16,328 nt of DNA from Patescibacteria group bacterium (GTDB taxonomy: Bacteria; Patescibacteriota; Patescibacteriia; UBA9934): contig JAUPWK010000069.1 of assembly GCA_030916555.1 (NCBI GenBank), positions 1 to 16,328 of the forward strand. The letters run 5' to 3'. The position numbers and the translations under genes are program-made. Below the pieces are notes generated by a model, which was not told where the DNA came from, did not search any database, and saw only the letters and a program-made list of their open reading frames with translations. Below are positions 6,713 through 12,805 of this stretch, piece by piece (position 1 is the stretch's first letter; the number at the start of each line of letters is the position of its first letter).

Positions 6713-6928
6713 TTAGAAATTGTAGAGTGCGTTGACAAGTGCGACACCGAAGAAAAGGATGGCGAGAACAATCGTGAAAACGTGGAGCTTTTTCTCAACT
6801 CCGCGACGAGTACGATAAACGTTACCATCTCCGCCAAATGCCAAGCCAACACCACTCCCGCGAGCCTGTAAAAGGATAGCAGTAGCCAAAAGTGCCGCTA
6901 GGACGATCTGAATAATGTTGAGAATCAT
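6713..6928 (-). CDS. secG: Preprotein translocase subunit SecG
   Basis: Small integral subunit of the SecYEG channel that assists protein export. It is 71 aa with two membrane segments (about 2-22 and 50-70). Between them lies the conserved cytoplasmic linker LLQARGSGVGLAFGGDG, which matches the family hallmark. I chose the ATG at 6928 (MILNIIQIVLAALL) because an upstream GTG would add nine polar residues before the first helix. The promoter at 6939-6967 ends 10 nt before this ATG, leaving almost no leader. The gene for the membrane-anchored peptide-binding protein follows 70 nt downstream, and the exported DsbA-like protein is divergent. Confidence 0.93.
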   Translation of the reverse strand: MILNIIQIVLAALLATAILLQARGSGVGLAFGGDGNVYRTRRGVEKKLHVFTIVLAILFFGVALVNALYNF

Positions 6929-6938
6929 ATCGTTTGCA

Positions 6939-6967
6939 AGGATACCAGAGGCCACGTTTTTCGTAAA
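6939..6967 (-). promoter_or_regulatory. Promoter of secG
   Basis: TTTACG (6967-6962), a 17-nt spacer and TATCCT (6944-6939). The secG ATG at 6928 starts 10 nt after the -10, so the leader would be only a few nucleotides. A -10-like TATTCT with an extended TGC (6977-6982, plus strand) serves the divergent gene. Confidence 0.55.
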
Positions 6968-6994
6968 GGCGTGTGCTATTCTATGAGGGTAGCT

Positions 6995-7753
6995 ATGACT
7001 GACTTGCCAGAAGTGAATTTTGATCCGTTAATAACTGAGAAAAGCCCAAGGAATCGTCGCCTTGGGACGTTCCTCTTTCTTATTGTACTCGTTCTCGCGG
7101 CTTTTTTTGGATATCGAGTGTTTAATTATTATCGACAGATCCAAAAAGGCGTTATCGATACGGCTACATACTCATTTCAAAGCACTGCTATTTCTCAAAA
7201 TCGATTGCTCGCTGTAGCGAAAGCCGCTTCTGGAAGTGGTGAGCTCGCCACGACTGATGATCCTTCGTTTGGAAATCTTGGCGCCCCACTCACGATTGTG
7301 GAGTTTGCTGATTTTGGTTGTCCGTATTCAGAGCAGGAAAGTTATGTGCTTGATGCTGTTGCTCGTAAATATCCAGACCAAGTAAGAATCATTTATCGCG
7401 ATTTTCCACTTATTGATTTGCATCCGGGTGCGGATATTGCAGCCGAAGCAGGGGAATGTGCTCAGGATCAGAATAAGTTTTGGGAGTATCATGACGTCCT
7501 GTATAGGAATTCTGGCGAATTTACTACGGAAAGTTTGATCGATTACGCTAGTCAGGCCGGGCTGAGCGTGAGTACGTTCCGAAATTGTTTGGAGTCGGGT
7601 AAATATACAGATGAAGTAGCACAAGACCTGGCAGACGGCGTAGCGGCTGGCGTGACGGGTACGCCGACATTCTTCTTCAATGGAGAAAAGATTGAGGGGG
7701 CGGTGCCATTTTCTACCTTTACTGATATTGTTGATGCTTTTTTGAGCGAGTAA
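6995..7753 (+). CDS. Membrane-anchored DsbA-like thioredoxin-fold protein
   Basis: DsbA/Thioredoxin_4-type protein facing outside the cell. After a short cytoplasmic N-terminus there is one membrane anchor (about residues 23-41, GTFLFLIVLVLAAFFGY). The thioredoxin fold follows, with active site EFADFGCPYS (C109 to S112), a DFPL motif, a pair of further cysteines (GECAQDQNKFWEYHD, FRNCLESG), and the cis-proline loop GTPTFFFNG. The usual CxxC is CPYS here, so the resolving cysteine is missing. I chose the ATG at 6995 (GAGG 6 nt upstream); a GTG at 6971 and an ATG at 6983 are alternatives. It ends in a terminator shared with rplS. Confidence 0.9.
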   Translation: MTDLPEVNFDPLITEKSPRNRRLGTFLFLIVLVLAAFFGYRVFNYYRQIQKGVIDTATYSFQSTAISQNRLLAVAKAASGSGELATTDDPSFGNLGAPLTIVEFADFGCPYSEQESYVLDAVARKYPDQVRIIYRDFPLIDLHPGADIAAEAGECAQDQNKFWEYHDVLYRNSGEFTTESLIDYASQAGLSVSTFRNCLESGKYTDEVAQDLADGVAAGVTGTPTFFFNGEKIEGAVPFSTFTDIVDAFLSE

Positions 7754-7789
7754 CAAAAAACCACTCCGTTTGGGGAGTGGTTTTTTGTT
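7752..7789. terminator. Bidirectional terminator between the dsbA-like gene and rplS
   Basis: A 16-bp perfect stem (AACAAAAAACCACTCC and its complement) with a 6-nt loop, giving a T-run on either strand. It sits between two converging genes and overlaps the stop codon region of both. Confidence 0.95.
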
Positions 7790-8148
7790 TAGGCGGTCTT
7801 GGTTTTCTTGCTTACAAGTTCTTTCAAGCGGCGACCAAAGCCCTTCACAAAGGAGAGGCGGGCGCGACGTGTCTTGAAGGCCTTTACAAGCTCAATCTTC
7901 GACAAGTTTGGAGAGCTGAGCGGGAAGATCTTTTCTACCCCGAAACCATCGGTTTCTTTGCGGATAGTAAAGGATTTTGAGGCGCCCTTACCGCGGACAC
8001 CAAGTACCAAGCCTTCAAAAACCTGAATACGCTCACGGGCTTCGCCCTTGGCGTTCAAATCTTGGATTTTTTCGTGCACTCGGAGGACTTGGCCAGCGCT
8101 GATTTGCTCTGGTTTCAGGACTTCCAAGGCTTGAACTGCGTTATTCAT
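7789..8148 (-). CDS. rplS: 50S ribosomal protein L19
   Basis: Large-subunit ribosomal protein at the subunit interface. It is 119 aa, close to the usual 115-120. Conserved features are GQVLRVHEKI, RERIQVFEGLVLGVRGKG, FTIRKETDGFGVEKIFPLSSPNLSKIEL and the basic C-terminal segment TRRARLSFVKGFGRRLKE. It stands alone rather than in the common rpsP-rimM-trmD-rplS operon. A near-consensus promoter at 8178-8206 gives a leader of roughly 20 nt that contains no SD. Confidence 0.97.
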   Translation of the reverse strand: MNNAVQALEVLKPEQISAGQVLRVHEKIQDLNAKGEARERIQVFEGLVLGVRGKGASKSFTIRKETDGFGVEKIFPLSSPNLSKIELVKAFKTRRARLSFVKGFGRRLKELVSKKTKTA

Positions 8149-8177
8149 AGCCAGAAACGTGAAAAAAGGATGGCAGA

Positions 8178-8206
8178 AGTATAGCTGAAGATGGAAAGAA
8201 GGTCAA
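8178..8206 (-). promoter_or_regulatory. Promoter of rplS
   Basis: TTGACC (8206-8201), a 17-nt spacer and TATACT (8183-8178), about 30 nt before the rplS ATG. Confidence 0.85.
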
Positions 8207-8230
8207 GATGATGTGTCTTTTTAACAGAAA

Positions 8231-8251
8231 CGCCTCCTAGGAGGGGAGGCG
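8231..8251 (-). terminator. Terminator of the 8271-8648 gene
   Basis: Stem CGCCTCC/GGAGGCG with a 7-nt loop, followed on the minus strand by TTTCTGTT. It lies 20 nt after the stop codon. Confidence 0.75.
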
Positions 8252-8270
8252 GAGGGAAGATTCGAGCCGA

Positions 8271-8648
8271 CTATTGTAGCCGGTCGTACTGACACTCTTC
8301 TTCATTTGGAGCGGACAGGTACCACTCCTCGAAACAGCTTAGCACTACGTTGTCGCCCGGAGTCAGGCTAGCGCACGGGGTGCTGGCGCAGTTCACGATT
8401 CGCTCTTCGTCGCCAATTCTCAGGCGAACGGAGAACTCCGTCGTGATCCCGGATGCGGCATTGCCGAAAGTCTTGCCCTTTGGGGCGTCCAGGACTTCGC
8501 CCTGGACCTCGTAGCGCAAGAAAGCCGCCCTTATGGGGTTGATGCTGAATGGAATCGCTGTTAGCAAGATCACGATGACGGAAATCCCGAGAACGATCTT
8601 GTGAAAGTTGTTCCAGGGGTGATTCCCCCCGTGGCTTCGGTGATCCAT
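8271..8648 (-). CDS. Hypothetical single-pass membrane protein, 125 aa
   Basis: Not recognised. A His/Asn-rich N-terminus (MDHRSHGGNHPWNNFHK) is followed by one membrane segment (about residues 18-38, IVLGISVIVILLTAIPFSI). An exported domain of about 85 residues follows, with four cysteines (VNCASTPCAS, VVLSCFEEW, EECQYD) that could form two disulfides, possibly a small beta-rich fold. AGGAGG lies 5 nt before the ATG. A -10-like TATCAT (8667-8662) is only about 14 nt upstream of the start. The gene has its own terminator and a GC-rich sequence (38 of 60 bases G or C at 8341-8400), unlike rplS and the kinase-like gene on either side. Confidence 0.7.
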   Translation of the reverse strand: MDHRSHGGNHPWNNFHKIVLGISVIVILLTAIPFSINPIRAAFLRYEVQGEVLDAPKGKTFGNAASGITTEFSVRLRIGDEERIVNCASTPCASLTPGDNVVLSCFEEWYLSAPNEEECQYDRLQ

Positions 8649-8691
8649 GTCGTCCTCCTGAATGATAGCGACATGTTAGCGTAATGCAAAA

Positions 8692-8717
8692 CCCCACTTC
8701 TGTCAAAGAAAGCGGGG
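8692..8717 (-). terminator. Terminator of the kinase-like gene
   Basis: CCCC-G-CTTTCT pairs with AGAAGTGGGG with a one-base bulge, then TTTTG on the minus strand. It lies 12 nt after the stop at 8730. Confidence 0.8.
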
Positions 8718-8729
8718 TTGCACTATCGT

Positions 8730-9278
8730 TTATGCCTGTACGTATTGAAGGATTTTTTGAAGCACTTCGTCAGTTGATAAGTGCGTGGTATCAATTACGA
8801 AATCGTAATTCTTTGGGTTTAAGTATTCGGCTCCGTACCACTTTTTATAGCGTGCATCATTTTGTGCGGCTCGGGCAGTGAGCGCTTGCTCAGTGGCCTC
8901 CACACTAGCGTACTCCGGTTCGTCGGTGCGGTTTGGATTATTTTGACGATCCGCAAAGATGCGTTCAGCAGCGACTTTCGGATCAACTGCTAAGTAAATT
9001 TTTTTGCTTTGCGGTAAGAAATACCAACTCATGGCGCCATCGATAACAAAATCATCTTGCGTTTCCCCGAGCGTCTTTTGAAAGGCATCAACCTCGTGAT
9101 CAGTTGAGGCGTCATTAAGTCCGATATCATTCAGCTCATCAATAGTGAGGCCTCGAGACTTGGCCATTTCACCGCGCATGTCACCCATGGAGTATTTTTT
9201 GAGCCCAAGTTCTTCAGCCAACAAGTTCTTGATGGTCGATTTACCGGCACCGGGAAGCCCGCCAAGGGTGATGATCAT
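8730..9278 (-). CDS. Cytidylate-kinase-like P-loop NMP kinase
   Basis: P-loop kinase of 182 aa that probably phosphorylates (d)CMP or a related nucleoside monophosphate. The Walker A motif GLPGAGKST is at residues 7-15. LLAEELGLKKYSMGDMRGEMAKSRGLTIDELN resembles the cytidylate kinase 2 (archaeal-type Cmk) pattern of a P-loop, then GD, then a REMAK-like helix. FVIDGAMSWYF and AAERIFADRQNN follow as the base-site and lid regions. Adenylate kinase or a general AAA_33-type kinase cannot be excluded. It starts 3 nt after the stop of the pseudouridine synthase gene, so the two form an operon. No separate SD is visible. Confidence 0.8.
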   Translation of the reverse strand: MIITLGGLPGAGKSTIKNLLAEELGLKKYSMGDMRGEMAKSRGLTIDELNDIGLNDASTDHEVDAFQKTLGETQDDFVIDGAMSWYFLPQSKKIYLAVDPKVAAERIFADRQNNPNRTDEPEYASVEATEQALTARAAQNDARYKKWYGAEYLNPKNYDFVIDTTHLSTDEVLQKILQYVQA

Positions 9279-9281
9279 AAA

Positions 9282-10196
9282 TTACGCGCGTAAAGGTTTG
9301 AGATTTTGTAGTGTGTCTTCAAGTTCAGTTGGGAGCGGCGCAATGAAGGTCTTACGCTCGCCGTTTGGCAAGCTGATTGATAGCTCGCGGGCGTGGAGGA
9401 AGAGGCGATTAAGTTTGAGCGGTTTAATATCGCGGCGTACGTAAAGTTTATCACCAGCTACGGGGTAGCCAAGCGCAAAAAAGTGAGCACGAATTTGGTG
9501 CGTACGGCCCGTAACAATGTGCACATCAAGCAGGGTTGAGGTGGTGAAGCGTTGTTTTACCTCGTAATGGGTAATCGCTTCTTTGCCTTCTTGTGAAGTG
9601 GGACGTGCGGCCATGCGAGATCGACTTGAGGAGCGGGCAATTGGAAAGTTGATTGTGCCGTGTTCATCTTGCACCTTTCCAAGTACGAGTACAGTGTAGT
9701 GTTTTTCTGTTAGGCGCTGTTTGAATTGTTCTTTCAGCAGGCGGTGTGTTTTGTCGTTTTTGGCTATTACCATGATGCCGGAAGCTTCGCGGTCCAGGCG
9801 GTGAACAATGCCAGAGCGTAAAATATCGCCACCAACGCCTTTGATTTTTTTATCATGTTTTAGAATGGCATCAAGCAAGGTGATTTCTTTGCTTGCCAGG
9901 GTAGGGTGAACAAGGACGCCGGCAGGTTTGTTCACGACCAGGACATCGTCATCCTCAAAAATGATCTCAAGATTTGGAATATCACTTGCCTTTATTTTGG
10001 CCTGCACCACCTCTGGACTGACTTCGATTTCAGCTCCGGTGGCTAACATCGCGTGTGCTTTAGGGACAATTCCCTGAACAAAAACACGGCCATCTTTAAT
10101 GGCGCGTTGCGCTTTTGCTCGACTCACTCCAAGGTGTCGGGCAAGCACCGTATCAATCCGTTCCGGTGCAGAATCATGGAGAATTTTGGTGTTCAT
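9282..10196 (-). CDS. RluA/RluD-family 23S rRNA pseudouridine synthase
   Basis: Converts specific uridines in RNA, probably 23S rRNA, to pseudouridine. From the ATG at 10196 the protein is 304 aa. An N-terminal S4 RNA-binding domain (ERIDTVLARHLGVSRAKAQRAIKDGRVFVQG) precedes the catalytic domain with DDDVLVVNKPAGVLVHP and the active-site motif HRLDREASG (near residue 132, Asp as nucleophile), then RTHQIRAHFFALGYPVAGDKLY. I preferred this ATG because homologues usually have 10-20 residues before the S4 domain; an in-frame ATG at 10253 adds 19 residues. A -10-like CATACT ends 6 nt before it and no SD is seen. It is the first gene of an operon with the kinase-like gene. Confidence 0.93.
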   Translation of the reverse strand: MNTKILHDSAPERIDTVLARHLGVSRAKAQRAIKDGRVFVQGIVPKAHAMLATGAEIEVSPEVVQAKIKASDIPNLEIIFEDDDVLVVNKPAGVLVHPTLASKEITLLDAILKHDKKIKGVGGDILRSGIVHRLDREASGIMVIAKNDKTHRLLKEQFKQRLTEKHYTVLVLGKVQDEHGTINFPIARSSSRSRMAARPTSQEGKEAITHYEVKQRFTTSTLLDVHIVTGRTHQIRAHFFALGYPVAGDKLYVRRDIKPLKLNRLFLHARELSISLPNGERKTFIAPLPTELEDTLQNLKPLRA

Positions 10197-10271
10197 ACGG
10201 GGAGTATGGCGCATTTTCGATTTTTTTGCTAGTGTACGAGCCATTCCCATCAATTTACGATTGGTTTACGT

Positions 10272-10392
10272 GAAAACCTATTAAGTTTGGTCAGATCCTA
10301 GGAGCGAACGAGTAAGGACGAGTCGTAGCGAAGCTACGGCGAGTCCGACGGAGTGAGCGACGACGGAGATGATCAAACTTGGATAGGTTTTC
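10272..10392 (+). ncRNA. Structured leader RNA upstream of tRNA-Ile
   Basis: The terminal helix GAAAACCTAT/ATAGGTTTTC, a T-versus-GG internal loop and a second helix AAGTTTG/CAAACTT (extendable by GGTCA/TGATC) close the element. Inside, conserved internal loops GAGTAA (10310-10315) opposite GACGGA (10347-10352), and GAG opposite CGA, separate short helices (GGAC/GTCC). The tip is CGTAGC-GAA-GCTACG. The element ends 5 nt before tRNA-Ile. Compared with the copy before tRNA-Val, the outer helix differs by compensatory changes while loops and the AAGTTTG helix are identical. No clear promoter was found. It matches no RNA family I recognise. Confidence 0.75.
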
Positions 10393-10397
10393 CTTAC

Positions 10398-10474
10398 GGG
10401 CCCGTAGCTCAGGTGGTTAGAGCGCCGAGCTTATACCTCGGTGGTCCTTGGTTCGAATCCAAGCGGGCCTACCA
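10398..10474 (+). tRNA. tRNA-Ile (anticodon UAU)
   Basis: Complete 77-nt cloverleaf with encoded CCA. Acceptor GGGCCCG/CGGGCCT (first pair G-U), D arm GCTC/GAGC, anticodon stem CCGAG/CTCGG with loop CTTATAC, T arm CTTGG-TTCGAAT-CCAAG. The loop places TAT at positions 34-36, so it would read AUA directly. Most bacteria instead read AUA with a CAU tRNA modified to lysidine. Confidence 0.95.
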
Positions 10475-10480
10475 GTGACG

Positions 10481-10486
10481 TATACT
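10481..10486 (+). promoter_or_regulatory. -10 box for the small membrane gene pair
   Basis: TATACT ends 7 nt before the ATG at 10494. Transcription would start at or next to the start codon, so the message is expected to be leaderless. No matching -35 is visible inside the tRNA. Confidence 0.5.
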
Positions 10487-10493
10487 ACGAATT

Positions 10494-10655
10494 ATGGTTT
10501 TCCTTCCGATTGTTTGTCTTGTGTTGAGTGTGGCATTTTATGTCACCTCCCGACACCATCACAGTGCTCCCATGCGGGGGCTGGCTATTTGTTTGCTGTT
10601 TGCAGCCTTTGGCACCGGATTGATTACTTTTTTCGCCTTGACTTCACTTAAATAG
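10494..10655 (+). CDS. Hypothetical two-helix membrane protein, 53 aa
   Basis: Not recognised. This small gene encodes MVFLPIVCLVLSVAFYVTSR, then a short polar turn with HHHSAPMR, then a second hydrophobic stretch ending in ALTSLK. Two membrane segments (about 2-17 and 30-48) form a hairpin, with the His-rich turn between them. A TATACT box lies 7 nt before the ATG, so translation is probably leaderless. The next gene begins 4 nt after its stop, which supports co-expression of two small membrane proteins. Its independent existence rests on the promoter box and this tight spacing. Confidence 0.6.
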   Translation: MVFLPIVCLVLSVAFYVTSRHHHSAPMRGLAICLLFAAFGTGLITFFALTSLK

Positions 10656-10659
10656 TGCT

Positions 10660-11052
10660 ATGGGATCTAATCCAATTGTTATTATCGCAACCTTTACACT
10701 ACTCTGGTTTGTAATCTACTGGTTAGTCGCGGGGGTTCTTTTTGCAATTATTGGATTGGTCAATTTCATGCGGATCAATACGGCTCGTTTTAGTTGTTTC
10801 TTTACGTTGGTGTCTCTCGCTGCGGCATACGCTGCCGCTTGGACGGGATATGTTGCTACCTCTCGAGCAAATGGACAGTGTGTAGCTAGAATTGGAGCGG
10901 CATACCAGGCTATCCCCGGCATGTTCAAGTGCGCCAGTACGATTACACTTTCAAACGGAGTATTGTGGTTCATCGTGCTGCTTGCGGCGGGGATTGGACT
11001 CATGTTCATCTCTCGTATCCCTGAACGTTCACGTGTAACCCCAAAGGTTTAG
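10660..11052 (+). CDS. Hypothetical membrane protein, 130 aa
   Basis: Not recognised. It has three predicted membrane segments: about 6-36 (IVIIATFTLLWFVIYWLVAGVLFAIIGL), 45-64 (FTLVSLAAAYAAAWTGYVA) and 100-118 (GVLWFIVLLAAGIGLMFIS). A loop between the second and third holds two cysteines (NGQCVARIG, MFKCAS) that could pair outside the cell. The C-terminus is basic (RIPERSRVTPKV). It starts 4 nt after the 53-aa gene without an SD, so it probably depends on translation of that gene. It ends just before the tRNA-Val promoter. Composition is like the core genes. Confidence 0.75.
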   Translation: MGSNPIVIIATFTLLWFVIYWLVAGVLFAIIGLVNFMRINTARFSCFFTLVSLAAAYAAAWTGYVATSRANGQCVARIGAAYQAIPGMFKCASTITLSNGVLWFIVLLAAGIGLMFISRIPERSRVTPKV

Positions 11053-11055
11053 GCG

Positions 11056-11084
11056 TTGACATACAGCAGCTTTTCACCTAAACT
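11056..11084 (+). promoter_or_regulatory. Promoter of the tRNA-Val unit
   Basis: TTGACA (11056-11061), a 17-nt spacer and TAAACT (11079-11084), starting 3 nt after the preceding stop codon. The transcript would include a hairpin CCGCACA/TGTGCGG (11103-11122) directly before the leader RNA. Confidence 0.8.
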
Positions 11085-11123
11085 CACGGGGCTTTTCATG
11101 GTCCGCACATTACGTTGTGCGGA

Positions 11124-11246
11124 GAAAACAGATTAAGTTTGTTGGCTACGAGGAGGCGGCCGAGTAAGAATGAGCCGTATTAAAGATATACGGTGAATCC
11201 GACGGAGGCCGACGACAACATAGGCGACAAACTTGGATCTGTTTTC
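11124..11246 (+). ncRNA. Structured leader RNA upstream of tRNA-Val
   Basis: Same layout as the element before tRNA-Ile: helix GAAAACAGAT/ATCTGTTTTC, T-versus-GG internal loop, helix AAGTTTG/CAAACTT, GGCC/GGCC, internal loop GAGTAA (11162-11167) opposite GACGGA (11201-11206), GAG opposite TGA, and tip CCGTAT/ATACGG. The strings CGAGTAAG and TCCGACGGAG are identical in the two copies. The outer helix differs by compensatory pairs (CAGAT/ATCTG here, CCTAT/ATAGG there). It ends 9 nt before the tRNA, in the same presumed transcript. Confidence 0.75.
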
Positions 11247-11255
11247 TGTAAGTGA

Positions 11256-11332
11256 GGGCGGTTAGCTCAGTTGGTTAGAGCGTCACATTGACATTGTGAA
11301 GGTCACAAGTTCGAGTCTTGTACCGCCCACCA
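11256..11332 (+). tRNA. tRNA-Val (anticodon GAC)
   Basis: Complete 77-nt cloverleaf with encoded CCA. Acceptor GGGCGGT/ACCGCCC, D arm GCTC/GAGC, anticodon stem TCACA/TGTGA with loop TTGACAT (anticodon GAC, reads GUC and GUU), T arm ACAAG-TTCGAGT-CTTGT. A terminator follows immediately. Confidence 0.97.
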
Positions 11333-11361
11333 AAAATCCCTGCCTGACGGCGGGGATTTTT
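11332..11361. terminator. Bidirectional terminator, tRNA-Val and nucleotidyltransferase homologue
   Basis: Stem AAAAATCCCTGCC/GGCGGGGATTTTT (13 bp with one T-G pair) and 4-nt loop. It has T-runs on both strands and lies between the converging tRNA-Val and the minus-strand gene that ends at 11364. Confidence 0.92.
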
Positions 11362-11363
11362 GT

Positions 11364-12722
11364 TTAGTACACTTGCGCTGCGATGAGGTTGCGAGCGTAG
11401 TTCAAGGCTTCATCTTTATTACTTACGTGGCCATCAAGTTGCGCGTCCCTGATTTTGGCAAGAATTTTTCTGTATTTTGGACCAGGTTGAACGCCGAGGT
11501 TCTCAAGATCTCGGCCACGGATAAGTTGAGGTTTCCGAATGTCTGTCACCAGCTCCTGACGACGCTTTGTGGCTTGGTGCAGGCGATCCCGAGTGCGGGT
11601 GTGCTGACCACGAGCACGGTGGGTAGCGTGAAGGAAGGTGAGGAGATGTTGACCGCGTTCTTTTCCAAAAATATGTTCAAAGACTGATGACGGCATGTGC
11701 TCAGGTTCAGCTTCTTCCAGAATATTTCGATGCTCAAGCATCCAGAGTGCATTAGCGTAATCAAAATGCGGATGAGCATTATGAAGGTGGAGTCGAACAA
11801 TAATATTTTTCGCTGATTGCAGAGCCGATTCCTCAAGATGTGCGAGAAGGGCTGCGAATACAAGCGTTGGTACGGGGTGGCCAAGGTCATTTAGCGTACG
11901 TTCTGTACGCTCAAGTCCTGTTTCTCCGCCCCGATGGCGAATGTCGTTTAGCGTTTCAAGTTCTGGTGTAAATAAGGAACTCGCGCCACTGTCGCGCCAG
12001 AGCTTAAAGCCGTAATGGGGGTGACCTTCGAGTGTGCGCAAGAACTCGTTACCGATATGCGCGCGAGGTGTGGCAAAAATGGCTGATCCGTCATCTGCTG
12101 AGATGACTTGTTGGAGTGTAGGCAGATGAGACTTGAGTGCTTGCCAGGTTCCGTGGTCGATTTTATACGCGTGTTCGGCGGCAATGCGTAAGGCGCGGAG
12201 TGTTCGGCGGGGTCGTTCTGAGAAGCGGGCTGAAGGCCGGCCTACCGCGGTGAGCGTGTGGGCATGGAGGTCACGGGCACCACCAAATGGATCAATCAAG
12301 AGTCCTGAGTTCAGTGAATACGCCATGGCATTCATGGTGAAATCTCGTTGTCCCAAGTCTGCGAGAAGTGAAGCGTGTGGGTTTGGGTAGGTATCAACAG
12401 GGATACTAACCTCAAGAGGGGACTGCTCGCGGAAGTGATCTGGTCTGAAGAAAATTGTGGCATCGTCTTTTGTATCTGTAAGCCCCATTTTTTTTAAGCG
12501 ATCATTTAAGACCGGAAGCGGAAGGCCTCGAACAATTACGTGAATTCCTTTTGGAAGTACGCCCTTCACCGCATCACGCGCAGTCCCGCCAACGACATAC
12601 ACTTCTGCTTTGGGAAATTGACGCATGAGCGGGAACGCCCAACCAAGCCGTGGTTCATCGGCGACAAATTGGCCCACGCGAATGTGGGGCGGAATGGCGG
12701 AAGCGTAAAAAAGCGGTTGCAT
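11364..12722 (-). CDS. Degenerate tRNA nucleotidyltransferase/poly(A) polymerase homologue
   Basis: 452 aa, class II CCA-adding/poly(A) polymerase family by architecture. The head domain starts YVVGGTARDAVKG (residues 42-53). DLGQRDFTMNAMAYS (122-136) and LIDPFGGARDLHAHTL match the family, then RFSERPRRTLRALRIAAEH. However, the catalytic DxD after the GGxxRD motif is replaced by GIH (residues 59-61, LPKGIHVIVRG). The ED of the nucleotide-binding motif is ER, and the HD-like site reads ALLAHLEE. It therefore probably lacks nucleotidyl transfer activity but may still bind tRNA or RNA. The three tRNAs of this window encode CCA, so CCA addition may matter less here. No SD; TAAAAT ends 6 nt before the ATG. 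Confidence 0.85.
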   Translation of the reverse strand: MQPLFYASAIPPHIRVGQFVADEPRLGWAFPLMRQFPKAEVYVVGGTARDAVKGVLPKGIHVIVRGLPLPVLNDRLKKMGLTDTKDDATIFFRPDHFREQSPLEVSIPVDTYPNPHASLLADLGQRDFTMNAMAYSLNSGLLIDPFGGARDLHAHTLTAVGRPSARFSERPRRTLRALRIAAEHAYKIDHGTWQALKSHLPTLQQVISADDGSAIFATPRAHIGNEFLRTLEGHPHYGFKLWRDSGASSLFTPELETLNDIRHRGGETGLERTERTLNDLGHPVPTLVFAALLAHLEESALQSAKNIIVRLHLHNAHPHFDYANALWMLEHRNILEEAEPEHMPSSVFEHIFGKERGQHLLTFLHATHRARGQHTRTRDRLHQATKRRQELVTDIRKPQLIRGRDLENLGVQPGPKYRKILAKIRDAQLDGHVSNKDEALNYARNLIAAQVY

Positions 12723-12767
12723 GCCAGTATTTTAACATAGCTAAAGAGCTGATGAGAAAACAAAACC

Positions 12768-12803
12768 CCGCCAACGGACGCGTGGCGAGCGTTTTGTTGG
12801 CGG
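12768..12803 (-). terminator. Terminator of the 12806-13732 gene
   Basis: Stem CCGCCAAC/GTTGGCGG with a long inner sequence that can form a smaller hairpin. On the minus strand it is followed by GGTTTTGTTTT. Confidence 0.8.
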
Positions 12804-12805
12804 AG

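Noticed and set aside
10272..11246. T-box riboswitch, HEARO-type RNA or group I intron before the tRNAs
   Set aside because: T-boxes precede amino-acid genes rather than tRNAs and need a T-box sequence, which is not seen. There is no associated HNH nuclease gene, and no group I core could be identified. The tRNAs are uninterrupted.
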